A DNA stretch of 52,774 bases from Anaerolineae bacterium UTCFX1 (GTDB lineage Bacteria; Chloroflexota; Anaerolineae; Anaerolineales; Villigracilaceae). The DNA lies in NCBI GenBank assembly GCA_002050275.1, contig MWTB01000013.1:1-52774 (forward strand). Reading direction: 5' to 3'. The translations under genes and the position numbers were made by a program. Shown here piece by piece: positions 31,317 to 40,043 of the stretch (positions within the stretch are counted from its first letter, which is position 1; every line of letters begins with the position of its first letter). The notes under the pieces are model-generated. The model did no database searches. It had not been told where the DNA came from and saw only the letters and a program-made list of their open reading frames with translations.

Positions 31317-32753
31317 ATGAAACGAATCTTCATCTCCGCCGATCACGGCATGGCAATTATTTATTTCCTGCAAAGCGACGTTGTTTCAACTTTGCTCAAT
31401 GCGGGCGTTGAAGTCATCCTTCTCACCGACGACGACACTCGCGAAAAGATCGCGCAACGCTTCGCCCGCGACGGTTTAATCTTTGAAGGTCTGCGATTAA
31501 AGCAAGCCAACGATTACGCCAGAGAAGTCAGCCCGCGAATGCAATGGCTGCTCGCCTATTTACGCCGCGTGGGCGGATCGCGCCGAATCAACACCGAAGC
31601 CATGGACAGTCACATCTGGGAGGTGTGGGCAGAGAATGGATGGAAGTTCCGTTTGGGGATTTGGATACCGTCCGCGCTGATAATTTTGCTCTTGCGAAAT
31701 TTTTCATGGGCGCGCAAACTTCTCGTCAAACTTCAAAACCGCTTCATGACAAATATTTATTCCGACCTCTTCGACAAATACAAGCCTGACATGGTCATCG
31801 CTTCAACTCCCGGCTGGCGCATGGATCGTTACCTCCTGCGCGAATCCGCCAAGCGCGGCATCCCAAACATGACCGTCATCGTCGGCTGGGACAATTCGTC
31901 GTCGTACAACGTCTCAGGCGCGGATGTTCAATACGCAACCTGTTGGTCGCAACTGCAAAAGGATGAACTGGTCTACGGCTCGGACTGGAATCCCGAAAAC
32001 GTGAACATTGGCGGCATCCCCTCGTATGACGGATATTTCCGTAAGCAATGGCTCATGCCGCGCGACGAATATTTTAAGTTACATAAACTCGACCCAAATC
32101 GCAAATTAATTTCATACGCAAGCAGCTTCGTCCACTTCGCGCCGAATTTTCCAAACATCGAAGCGCTGGCGAAATTGGCATCCTCCGATTCGCTGGCAGA
32201 ACCTTCGCAGTTATTGATTCGCTTGCACCCGAGTCATTTTCAAAATAAACCGAAAATTTTTGCAGAAGAAAGACAGCGCGTGTTTGACTTGGAAAAGAAA
32301 TATCCGCATGTGCATGTCGTGCAGCCTGTGGCATTAGGCGGTTCGCTTGGGTATTACGGCGGCGAGGACATGGACGAGAAATCCTCCATGATGGCGTATT
32401 CGGATGTGGTGGTGACGGTCTATTCGACCATGCTGGTCGAGACCGCCGTCCACGATACGCCGATGATCGCCGCGACGATTGACATCCCCGGTGGGTGGAA
32501 TAAGAAGAATAAGTTTTCACTGCCGCTCAAAGAGATCGGCGACTGGCCCACGCATAAACGATTCAGAGATGCGAAAGCAGGACGCGTTGCCGAGAACGAG
32601 AGTCAACTTCGGGAAGCGTTAAATCTCTACTTGGCGAATCCAGCTACCGATGCGCAAGAGAGACGGAAATTCGTCGAGGAAGAGATCGCCTTCACCGACG
32701 CGAGTTCTGGAAAGCGCACGGCGGAATTCATATTAAGTCTATTATCGCGCTAG
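31317..32753 (+). CDS. GT-B-fold glycosyltransferase/epimerase-like protein
   Basis: A 478-residue protein. Residues 1-60 (KRIFISADHGMAIIYFL... and VEVILLTDDDTREKI) form a Rossmann-like start. Residues about 120-140 contain a hydrophobic stretch (IPSALIILLLRNFSW). The C-terminal half shows ASSFVHFAPNFPNIEAL, LIRLHPSHF and MMAYSDVVVTVYSTMLVETAV, the last a typical nucleotide-sugar-binding loop of GT-B proteins related to UDP-GlcNAc 2-epimerase and CDP-glycerol transferases. It likely builds a surface glycan; donor and acceptor are unknown. It stands alone rather than in a polysaccharide cluster. Confidence 0.72.
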   Translation: MKRIFISADHGMAIIYFLQSDVVSTLLNAGVEVILLTDDDTREKIAQRFARDGLIFEGLRLKQANDYAREVSPRMQWLLAYLRRVGGSRRINTEAMDSHIWEVWAENGWKFRLGIWIPSALIILLLRNFSWARKLLVKLQNRFMTNIYSDLFDKYKPDMVIASTPGWRMDRYLLRESAKRGIPNMTVIVGWDNSSSYNVSGADVQYATCWSQLQKDELVYGSDWNPENVNIGGIPSYDGYFRKQWLMPRDEYFKLHKLDPNRKLISYASSFVHFAPNFPNIEALAKLASSDSLAEPSQLLIRLHPSHFQNKPKIFAEERQRVFDLEKKYPHVHVVQPVALGGSLGYYGGEDMDEKSSMMAYSDVVVTVYSTMLVETAVHDTPMIAATIDIPGGWNKKNKFSLPLKEIGDWPTHKRFRDAKAGRVAENESQLREALNLYLANPATDAQERRKFVEEEIAFTDASSGKRTAEFILSLLSR

Positions 32754-32783
32754 ACGAAACCGATAGCGGATAATGATGTACGA

Positions 32784-32789
32784 TATAAT
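32784..32789 (+). promoter_or_regulatory. -10 box upstream of the 32805 gene
   Basis: TATAAT is followed by TTGGAGG (32794-32800) and ATG at 32805. Unlike the leaderless genes, this one has both a -10 and a strong Shine-Dalgarno in a compact leader of about nine bases. Confidence 0.55.
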
Positions 32790-32804
32790 CGCCTTGGAGG
32801 AACT

Positions 32805-33227
32805 ATGACCGAAATAAAATCCCTCAACTGGAAACCTCAACCCGGCGTTGGTATGACCGTCGCGCGTCGCGCCGACGGCGGTATGAACGTTGTCTTTTCT
32901 GATCTATCTGATGCGACGCTCAACGCTTGGCATACGTTTGCTATGGAACATCTGCTCGGCGTAACGGGACGCACGCGCAACTTGTACGACTTGCGCGCCG
33001 TGAAAGAAATTCCCGAACAAGCCATCCGCGCCGCGGTGGAAGCGAACAGCGATCCCTCTGCGCGCAATATTCGCGTGGCGGTCGTTGTGGTGAACGAACA
33101 AGTGAAAGACTCGGTTCGCGACGTTGCCGCGCTTGCATTGGCTGGCTCCGCTTCTGCGATGAAAATCTTTTCCGATATAGACCCAGCCGAAGCGTGGCTT
33201 GCACGTCCGTTAGATCAAATTCCGTAA
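32805..33227 (+). CDS. Small alpha/beta protein, STAS/SpoIIAA-like, unknown function
   Basis: A 140-residue soluble protein. The pattern of a short strand (NVVFSDLSDATLNAWHTFAMEHL), an NLYDLRAVKEIPEQAI segment and a strand IRVAVVVVNEQVKD, followed by an alpha-helix and FSDIDPAEAWL, resembles SpoIIAA/STAS-like domains where a short polypeptide reports a ligand or phosphorylation state. The ending resembles SpoIIAA-like proteins with 'DxxEAxxWL'. It precedes folP by 23 bases. Assignment is by fold impression only. Confidence 0.55.
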   Translation: MTEIKSLNWKPQPGVGMTVARRADGGMNVVFSDLSDATLNAWHTFAMEHLLGVTGRTRNLYDLRAVKEIPEQAIRAAVEANSDPSARNIRVAVVVVNEQVKDSVRDVAALALAGSASAMKIFSDIDPAEAWLARPLDQIP

Positions 33228-33250
33228 AGCAAGCGCACAAGATACAGTCA

Positions 33251-34150
33251 GTGAAATCCGACGTATTGCAAGTTGGAGACTTTGTATTTAAGTGGGGGAG
33301 TCGCACCTATGTGATGGGCATTCTCAACATCACGCCCGATTCGTTTTCAGGCGACGGGTTGTTGCAATCCCCTGAAAAAGGAACGCGTCTTGCGCGCGAG
33401 CAGGCGCAATACTTTCTGGATAGCGGCGCGGACATTTTCGACGTCGGCGGCGAGTCGACGCGCCCCGGTTCTCAACCTATTACTGCGCAAGAAGAGATCT
33501 CGCGCATCGTCCCAGTCATTCGAACGCTTCGCGAACGCTTCCCCGGCGCGCTTATTTCGATGGATACTTCTAGAGCGGAAGTTGCCGAAGCAGGCTTTAA
33601 TGCGGGCGCGCAAATTCTCAACGATGTGTGGGCGCTTCGCGCCGACCCTCAACTCGCTTCGGTTGCGGCGGCTTTTGGCGCGCCTGTGATCCTGATGCAC
33701 AATCGCAGCAATCCCGCGAGCGTCGAGGTCCGCGCACGACTTGGAAACGCGTATATCGGCTCCGAGTATGACGATCTGCTCGAAGATGTGAAGCGCGAAC
33801 TGCTCGCCAGCGTGGAGGTCGCAGTGAAGGCTGGGGTGAAGGAGACACATCTGATTTTAGATCCTGGTATCGGTTTCGGAAAGACGCGCGACCATAATCT
33901 GGAACTGATCAACCGATTGGACGAGATTCGCGCATTGGGGTATCCCGTATTGTTAGGCGCGTCGCGGAAGTCGTTTATCGGCTTTACGCTTGATTTGCCT
34001 ATGGATCAGCGGATAGAGGGAACGGCAGCGACGACCGCGGTGGGCATCGCGCGCGGCGCCGATATTATCCGCGCGCATGATGTGAAAGAGATGGCGCGCG
34101 TGGCAAAGATGACGGATGCGATTGTGCGTAAAGCGGGAAGGGCTGTGTAA
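33251..34150 (+). CDS. folP: Dihydropteroate synthase
   Basis: A 299-residue TIM-barrel enzyme. YVMGILNITPDSFSGDG is the pterin/phosphate signature, IFDVGGESTRPG and LILDPGIGFGKTRDHN the further family motifs, and LLGASRKSFIG and GTAATTAVGIARGADIIRAHDV the C-terminal ones. It condenses para-aminobenzoate with the hydroxymethyl-dihydropterin diphosphate in folate synthesis. The GTG at 33251 is chosen because it gives family-typical length; an ATG at 33312 inside the conserved signature is too short, and the 407-residue frame from 32927 is an out-of-frame read of the previous gene. Confidence 0.94.
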   Translation: MKSDVLQVGDFVFKWGSRTYVMGILNITPDSFSGDGLLQSPEKGTRLAREQAQYFLDSGADIFDVGGESTRPGSQPITAQEEISRIVPVIRTLRERFPGALISMDTSRAEVAEAGFNAGAQILNDVWALRADPQLASVAAAFGAPVILMHNRSNPASVEVRARLGNAYIGSEYDDLLEDVKRELLASVEVAVKAGVKETHLILDPGIGFGKTRDHNLELINRLDEIRALGYPVLLGASRKSFIGFTLDLPMDQRIEGTAATTAVGIARGADIIRAHDVKEMARVAKMTDAIVRKAGRAV

Positions 34151-34151
34151 C

Positions 34152-35972
34152 GTGAGCGCAAGGGAAAGTAAATGGGCTGACGCGGCGAACTTTTTCTTAA
34201 TAGCGGGGTTGCTGATCGGAATTTTCTATTGCATCGTCGTTCCTTACGGCGCAGGCTTTGATGAAGAACGGCATCTGGTTCGCATCTATGCCATGTCGAA
34301 GAACCAGTATCTAACGTTCTCCGGCTTGGACGTTCACCAAGAAGCGTTTCAATTATCGTATCAACGCAGGCTGACGCAAACTCCCGCTTTTGATATGTTC
34401 AGTCGCGAACAGTTCTCGCGGAGATTTAGCGACTCGGCTGACCTTCGTTACGGGCAAACAACTCAGTCTTTTTATTCGCCGGTTATTTTTCTGCCTCAAG
34501 CGCTGCTTGGGAGGATGCTATGGTGGCGATTTGACTTCCCGATTTTGCCGACGATCGTCTTGTTGCGCGTTGTCGGGTTGCTTATCTACTTGACGGGCGC
34601 ATGTTTTGCGATTCGTCTCATTCCCATCGGAAAGTGGACGATCGCTCTGCTCGCGCTTTCGCCGATTGCCATGTTTCAAGCTTCCACGTTGAGCGCAGAC
34701 GGCTTCACGAACGGACTCAGTTTCGCATTTATCGGTTTGGTTCTTGGGATTTATATGAACGAAAAGCAGGGGATTAAACCTGCTTCTTTATGGGCGTTGA
34801 TTGCTATCTCGCTATTATTGGGAAGCGCAAAGCCCGGTGCGGTCATTTTGTTTCCCTTGACGTTGCTTATCGTTCGGCATCCATTTCCCTCTAAAAAATG
34901 GATCGCCTTCCTAGGCGTTGTGTTGTTGGCGGCTGTTATATTTAATGTCGGCTGGTCAGCCTTCGCGACGAACGTTTCCGAGTTTGGGACGGGCGGCAGA
35001 CAAAGCGTTCCGCGCCAGATGGGTTCGTTGCTATCCGACCCGATGGGCTTTATCGCTCCCCTTGCGCAAGGAATGGTTCTGACGTTTCCCTATCAAGTTC
35101 AAGGATGGATCGCTTCGTATGGATATGGGGCGGGCAAAGTCCCCACTCCTTTGTATCTGATTTGGTTGATCGGTCTCTGCGCGACGTTTTTTACCGAACC
35201 TCAACGCGCAACGATGTCGCGGCGGGTTCGTTTCTTTCTGATTGCGTTCTGTTTGTTTTGTTGCGCTGTTATGTATACGGTTGCTTTCGTTGCAACTTAT
35301 GCAACCGGGGGCGTTCTCGCCCTCATAAAACATGGACGCTATTACATCCCATATGCGCCCATGTTCTTTTTGGGTCTCTCGGGGCTGGTCGCTGTCAACA
35401 ACAGGAAGCGGCGGTTGGCGGAATATGTCAGCGTTGGCTCAATCTTGCTAGCCTCCGCTTTTTATTCATTGGGTATATATACGACCTACTATACTTATTG
35501 CGGTTATGACGCTTACATGGGGAGCGCATGCGTACTGCCCCTCTACAAGAACTTGGAAAAGGAAGACGCTCAACTTGTAAAAGTCTATCAGGGTGAAGAG
35601 GTCCGTCAGTCGTTTATCAATCAGTGTGGAAGATTACAGACAATCTCCGTGTATATTAAATCCGTGCCCGGAGAGTCTAAAGACAAATTGCGGTTTGTCG
35701 TATGGGATCAGAAGCATATTGCCGTTGCAGAGAAAGAAATCCCTTTCCGTGAGATTGTGCAAAACGATTACTTAACGATCGGCGTAAACTTGCCCTCTGA
35801 TGCGCGCGGCGGAGAATTTACGATCCAACTGACAGCGAACGCCCGCGTCCCGCGCAATGGGGTTACAGCGTTGCTCGCGCGCGGTGATTATTATCCCGGT
35901 GCGCTGACCCTTAACGGAATAACAAAAGAGCGGAGCGACCTGTTGATCCATTATTCGTGCGCAAGCCCTTAA
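34152..35972 (+). CDS. DUF2142 membrane protein
   Basis: A 606-residue polytopic membrane protein with about ten to eleven hydrophobic segments. The start WADAANFFLIAGLLIGIFYCIVVPYGAGFDEERH has the DUF2142 pattern of an early membrane helix followed by an acidic loop (PxxxxDExxH). A large loop and an extracytoplasmic beta-rich C-terminal portion (from about residue 465) follow. Such proteins resemble GT-C glycosyltransferases of envelope polysaccharides, but activity is unproven. GTG at 34152 is two bases after the folP stop; GAAGG lies within the end of folP. A zinc-ribbon gene follows. Confidence 0.82.
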   Translation: MSARESKWADAANFFLIAGLLIGIFYCIVVPYGAGFDEERHLVRIYAMSKNQYLTFSGLDVHQEAFQLSYQRRLTQTPAFDMFSREQFSRRFSDSADLRYGQTTQSFYSPVIFLPQALLGRMLWWRFDFPILPTIVLLRVVGLLIYLTGACFAIRLIPIGKWTIALLALSPIAMFQASTLSADGFTNGLSFAFIGLVLGIYMNEKQGIKPASLWALIAISLLLGSAKPGAVILFPLTLLIVRHPFPSKKWIAFLGVVLLAAVIFNVGWSAFATNVSEFGTGGRQSVPRQMGSLLSDPMGFIAPLAQGMVLTFPYQVQGWIASYGYGAGKVPTPLYLIWLIGLCATFFTEPQRATMSRRVRFFLIAFCLFCCAVMYTVAFVATYATGGVLALIKHGRYYIPYAPMFFLGLSGLVAVNNRKRRLAEYVSVGSILLASAFYSLGIYTTYYTYCGYDAYMGSACVLPLYKNLEKEDAQLVKVYQGEEVRQSFINQCGRLQTISVYIKSVPGESKDKLRFVVWDQKHIAVAEKEIPFREIVQNDYLTIGVNLPSDARGGEFTIQLTANARVPRNGVTALLARGDYYPGALTLNGITKERSDLLIHYSCASP

Positions 35973-35984
35973 AGGAGAACAGCC

Positions 35985-37295
35985 ATGACGGACGATTACG
36001 GGTGGGAGCTCCTCAAACGCGGAATTCTTGAGGCGAAGACAGGGCGCAAAGACGTCGCGCTCCGCTATTTGGACCGCGCCGCATATATGAGTCACGATCG
36101 CGGCGCGCTGGCGGAAGCGTGGTTTTGGATAAGCCAGTTAATAGACGATAAAATCGAAAAGCGTAAAGCGTTAGAGAATTGCCTCGCGCACGATCTACAG
36201 CACACGCGCGCGCGGCGCGCGCTGGCGATTCTCGACGGCAAACTCAAAGCGGATGAGATCGTTGATCCCGATCATCTGCCGCTTCCGCCGCAGGGATTGC
36301 AAACAGTGGACGCTCAGCGATTCGTCTGCCCGAAATGCGGCGGACGAATGACATTCTCTCCCGACGGCCAATCGCTGACGTGCGAGTACTGCTCGCGCAA
36401 TCAGAAGTTTGCCGTCCAGCCTGGCGCTGCCGACGAGAAAGATTTCATCATCGCCATGGCAACCGCGCGCGGACATGGCAAGCCGTTGAATCAACAAGTC
36501 TTTCACTGCGAAGGCTGCGGCAGCGAATTCATCCTGTCGCCTAATCAAATTTCGACAACGTGCGTGTATTGCGGTTCCTCGTATGTCGTCCATTGGGAAT
36601 CGGAAGAGCGATTGCTCGCACCCGATGGGATCATCCCGCATGCGTTCGATCAACAACGTGCAACCAAATTCTTAATCGAATGGGTGGAGAAACATGCGAT
36701 TCGACCTGAAAAGAAAGTTAATCTGCCGCGCGGCGTATATCTCCCATTGTGGACGTTTGACGTCGGCGGCGTTGTCGATTATGTCGGCGAGAAAGTGGAC
36801 GATAGTGAAATTCAATTTGGATATAAGTATCAAAAGACTGTGCGCGTAAATGAGACTTATCCCGTTCACGTCAACGACCTTCCGATTCCCGCCGCACGAA
36901 AACTTTCAGGGGTGTTTCAACGCTTGATCTCCACGTTTGAATTTCGAGCGATCAAACCATACGAGGCAGGCTATCTTGCAAACTGGCCCGCCGAAGTGTA
37001 CGACATTCCCATGGCGGAAGCCTCGCTCGATGCCCGCGTGCAAACGCTGGCAAAATATAAACGCGACCTGCCCTTATTAATTGATCCTGTAAAATTGCTC
37101 TCAATTTCTTCTGCAAATATGGCTGTCGAATCGTTCCGCCTCACCCTGCTCCCCGTATGGATGACCGAACTTCCCTTCGACGGGCGCGAGCATCTAGTGT
37201 TAATCAATGGGATGAATGGAACCGTGAAAAGCAATCTGCCCGAAAAAGAATCGAGCGGATTGATGGAATGGCTAGGAGATTTGATCGAGGAATGA
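35985..37295 (+). CDS. Protein with TPR-like start and two zinc ribbons
   Basis: A 436-residue soluble protein. Residues 1-75 contain helical repeat-like sequence (RKDVALRYLDRAAYMSHDRG). Residues about 107-132 form a first zinc ribbon (FVCPKCGG...LTCEYCSRN), residues about 171-196 a second (FHCEGCGSEF...TCVYCGSSY). The C-terminal ~220 residues fold as beta-rich unknown domains including GVYLPLWTFDVGG. The architecture recurs in Anaerolineae (recollection) without known function. AAAGGAGAA precedes the ATG by seven bases. It may be co-transcribed with folP and DUF2142. Confidence 0.75.
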   Translation: MTDDYGWELLKRGILEAKTGRKDVALRYLDRAAYMSHDRGALAEAWFWISQLIDDKIEKRKALENCLAHDLQHTRARRALAILDGKLKADEIVDPDHLPLPPQGLQTVDAQRFVCPKCGGRMTFSPDGQSLTCEYCSRNQKFAVQPGAADEKDFIIAMATARGHGKPLNQQVFHCEGCGSEFILSPNQISTTCVYCGSSYVVHWESEERLLAPDGIIPHAFDQQRATKFLIEWVEKHAIRPEKKVNLPRGVYLPLWTFDVGGVVDYVGEKVDDSEIQFGYKYQKTVRVNETYPVHVNDLPIPAARKLSGVFQRLISTFEFRAIKPYEAGYLANWPAEVYDIPMAEASLDARVQTLAKYKRDLPLLIDPVKLLSISSANMAVESFRLTLLPVWMTELPFDGREHLVLINGMNGTVKSNLPEKESSGLMEWLGDLIEE

Positions 37296-37319
37296 GTTTC
37301 ACAACAACGCCATAATCCA

Positions 37320-37402
37320 CTTTCTACTTTCCACCTTCTTTCCTCTTTCCTCTTTCATCTTTCCCGTTTACCTGTCTACTTGTTTCCCTGTATACTTGCT
37401 TC
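37320..37402. repeat. Heptamer and octamer array forming the PBP promoter region
   Basis: CTTTCTA CTTTCCA CCTTCTT TCCTCTT TCCTCTT TCATCTT TCCCGTT (37320-37368) passes into octamer-like TACCTGTC TACTTGTT TCCCTGTA TACTTGCT. The last units contain TATACT, the probable -10 of the following gene. Confidence 0.7.
37391..37396 (+). promoter_or_regulatory. -10 box of PBP-like gene (leaderless), inside repeat array
   Basis: TATACT ends six bases before the ATG at 37403. It is created by the octamer repeat itself, so the promoter appears recruited from repeat sequence. Confidence 0.55.
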
Positions 37403-39949
37403 ATGCCCTCCACTCTCCCCATCCTGCGCGCGCGGCGCAAGCGGCGACTCGCCAAACAACGCGCTAGCGGCTCGCGCAAGCGCAGCCTCTTCATCAACGC
37501 GGGGATGATACTTTCATTAACGATCGCGGCGCTCATCATCGCAACCGCGTTCGCGTATATGAACCTCACGCGCGATGTGCCGTCAGCGCAAAACCTTCCG
37601 ATCCTCCTCAACCCTCCCAACGGACTGCTCCTTCAACCGACAAAAATCTATGACCGCGCGCGCGAACATGTTTTGTTCACCTTTGCGCCCGACGATTCGC
37701 CGCGCCGCTACATCTTCCTCAGCGATGCAGACTCGCAACGCCTTCCGCAATCGCTTGCCGATGCAATCATCACAACCTCCGATCCAAATTTTTGGAATCA
37801 TTCAGGTTACTCGCTCAACTCAATTACTAATTACGAATTGCACGACACCCTTGCTCAAAAGCTCGTATACGATCTCCTCCTCTTCAACGAACCTCCCTCC
37901 CTCCGCCGCGCGTTGCGTGAACGCATCCTCGCCGCGCAGATCACTTCGCAGTTCGGACGTGCGCAAATCCTCGAGTGGTATCTCAACTCGGCAAACTTCG
38001 GTCGCTATGCCTTCGGCGCTGAAAGTGCAGCGCAACTCTATTTCGGGAAACCTGCCGCGCAACTTTCAACCGCCGAGTCTGCTATCCTCGCGGCAGTGAG
38101 CGACTCCCCCAGCCTCAATCCATACGATGCGCCGCAAATCGCCCTCGAACGCGGACGTGAAACGATTCGGAAGATGTCGGCTCTTGGGCTTTTATCGGAC
38201 GAAGCAACCGCCAACGCGCTGGGAGAATCTCTCCTCTTTCAGCCGCCGCTTCCTTCCGACGTTCAGCCTTTCGGCTCTGCTCCGGGCGAGCCTGCCGCGG
38301 CTTTCGTTAACCTTCTCCTTACTCAACTCGATTCGCAATTCCCGCGCACGCGCATCGAACGCGGCGGCTTGACGATCATTTCAACGCTTGACTTCAACGT
38401 GCAGAAACAATCGTCATGCGTTACGGCGTTTTACGCAACACGGCTTGCGGGTCTGCCCGATCCATCCATCCAATGTGACGCGCTGCGATTCTTATCCGCG
38501 TTGCCGCCTTCGATAACGCTTCCCGATTCGTCTGCCAGCGCGATCGTCACCGACCCCCAAAGGGGACAAGTCCTCGCGGCGGTCGGCGAGACGTTTGGAG
38601 GACGAGAGACGCCGCTGATCGGCGCGCACAAGCCTGGCTCCGCGTTAGATGCGTTGATCTATCTCACAGGGTTCACGCGAGGTTTGAGTCCCGCTTCGTT
38701 AATTTGGGATATTCCGGGCAAAACGGACGTCCAAAATTTCGATGGCGCGTATCACGGACCGATGCGTTTGCGGACTGCGTTGGCAAATGATTATCCCGCG
38801 CCCGCCGCGCAGGTGGCGGCGCAAATGGGAGCCGAGAGCATAGATAACGTTATGTTGTCGTTTGGCGTAACGCGCGGCGCAGAACTTTCTTTGCTGGATG
38901 CGGCGAGCGCTTACGGCGTGTTTGCGGAGCAAGGCGCGCTTTTTGGGCAGGATATAAATGGCAAGATCGCATCAACGACGATCTTAAAAGTGGAGGGCAA
39001 CGATGGCGGTTTGTGGCTCGATTGGACGACGCCGCAAGCGAAGCCGATCGTCTCCCCGGCGCTGGCATATTTGGTGAACCGTTCGCTGAGCGATCTTAGC
39101 GCGCGCGCAGAGCGTTCCAGCGCGCTCAATGTCGGCAGACCTGCCGCTGTGAAGTTGGGGCAGACTGCCGATGCGCTTGAAGCGTGGACGATCGGCTACT
39201 CGCCCTTGCGCGTTGTAGCGGCGTGGGTCGGCTCGCGCGAATCTTCGCCCCCCCTTCAAGAAGGACCGAGAAATGGAGAAGCGCATATCTCTGTCGAGTT
39301 GTGGAATGCGTTGATGCAGATTGCGTCGCAGAACCTACCGCTGGAAGATTGGCCCCTGCCTGCGGGCGTTTCGGCGGCAGCCGTGTGCGATCCATCGGGT
39401 ATGTTGCCGACTTCCGATTGCCCGAACGTGGCGCAGGAAGTTTTCTTACAGGGGAACGAACCTGTGCAAGCGGATACGATGTATCGTACATATGCGATCA
39501 ATCATGAGACTGGCTTGCTCGCAACTGTGTTTACTCTGCCGCAATTGATCGAGGAACGCACATATCTCGTCGTCCCGCCGGAGGCGCGAGCATGGGCTGA
39601 AAGCGCGGGTGTGGCGATCCCGCCGACCGCCTATGACGTGATTCAGTTACCGCCGCCGAATCCCGATGTGAATATCGCCTTTCCCGAACTATTTGCAGAA
39701 GTAGGCGGTATGGTGCAAATTAGCGGAACCGCGGCAGGCGCGGATTTTGCGTCGTATCGCGTGCTGGTCGGGCGGGGACTCAATCCGCAGGAATGGGTCG
39801 AGGTCGGCGGAGGCGATATGCCTGTGGAAGATGATCTGCTGGCTGAGTGGAATACAGCGGGATTAAGCGGGTTGTACGCTGTGCAATTACAGACGGTGAG
39901 AACCGATCAACGCGTGGAAACCGCTGTGATTCAAGTAACGATAAAGTAA
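37403..39949 (+). CDS. Class A penicillin-binding-protein homologue with lost catalytic motifs
   Basis: An 848-residue protein: cytoplasmic basic tail, one anchor (about residues 30-50), a GT51-like domain (about 95-290), a transpeptidase-like domain (about 310-640) and a C-terminal beta domain. YLNSANFGRYAFGAESAAQLYFGKPAAQLSTAESAILAA shows GT51 ancestry. Catalytic residues are gone: the ED-x-x-F-x-x-H Glu is Ser126 (TSDPNFWNHSG), the GSTITQQ segment is absent and overlaps a heptamer array, SxxK reads S413-A-L-D416, SxN reads D463-Y-P, and KTG(T) reads K584-L-G-Q. It cannot work as a normal polymerase or transpeptidase; a scaffold role is inferred. No Shine-Dalgarno. Confidence 0.85.
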   Translation: MPSTLPILRARRKRRLAKQRASGSRKRSLFINAGMILSLTIAALIIATAFAYMNLTRDVPSAQNLPILLNPPNGLLLQPTKIYDRAREHVLFTFAPDDSPRRYIFLSDADSQRLPQSLADAIITTSDPNFWNHSGYSLNSITNYELHDTLAQKLVYDLLLFNEPPSLRRALRERILAAQITSQFGRAQILEWYLNSANFGRYAFGAESAAQLYFGKPAAQLSTAESAILAAVSDSPSLNPYDAPQIALERGRETIRKMSALGLLSDEATANALGESLLFQPPLPSDVQPFGSAPGEPAAAFVNLLLTQLDSQFPRTRIERGGLTIISTLDFNVQKQSSCVTAFYATRLAGLPDPSIQCDALRFLSALPPSITLPDSSASAIVTDPQRGQVLAAVGETFGGRETPLIGAHKPGSALDALIYLTGFTRGLSPASLIWDIPGKTDVQNFDGAYHGPMRLRTALANDYPAPAAQVAAQMGAESIDNVMLSFGVTRGAELSLLDAASAYGVFAEQGALFGQDINGKIASTTILKVEGNDGGLWLDWTTPQAKPIVSPALAYLVNRSLSDLSARAERSSALNVGRPAAVKLGQTADALEAWTIGYSPLRVVAAWVGSRESSPPLQEGPRNGEAHISVELWNALMQIASQNLPLEDWPLPAGVSAAAVCDPSGMLPTSDCPNVAQEVFLQGNEPVQADTMYRTYAINHETGLLATVFTLPQLIEERTYLVVPPEARAWAESAGVAIPPTAYDVIQLPPPNPDVNIAFPELFAEVGGMVQISGTAAGADFASYRVLVGRGLNPQEWVEVGGGDMPVEDDLLAEWNTAGLSGLYAVQLQTVRTDQRVETAVIQVTIK
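37822..37842. repeat. Heptamer array in the GT51-like domain
   Basis: AATTACT AATTACG AATTGCA, three units in register, translated as ITNYELH. It lies at the position expected for the conserved GSTITQQ motif of GT51 enzymes. Confidence 0.6.
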
Positions 39950-39986
39950 AAATATAGGCGGCGAGGTCATCTGTACGACGCAACGG

Positions 39987-39992
39987 TATACT
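39987..39992 (+). promoter_or_regulatory. Possible -10 box of the NAD-salvage pair
   Basis: TATACT lies about 51 bases before the chosen ATG at 40044 and nine bases before an ATG at 40002. It would give a leader of roughly 45 bases containing AAGGAG. Confidence 0.4.
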
Positions 39993-40043
39993 TGCGTAAC
40001 GATGTCGTTGTCAGCGCATAGTTTGAAAAGGAGAAGACGCGCG

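Noticed and set aside
32927..34150. A 407-codon frame reading through into folP
   Set aside because: Its first ~108 codons are an out-of-frame reading of the preceding 140-residue gene; folP homology begins only after the GTG at 33251.
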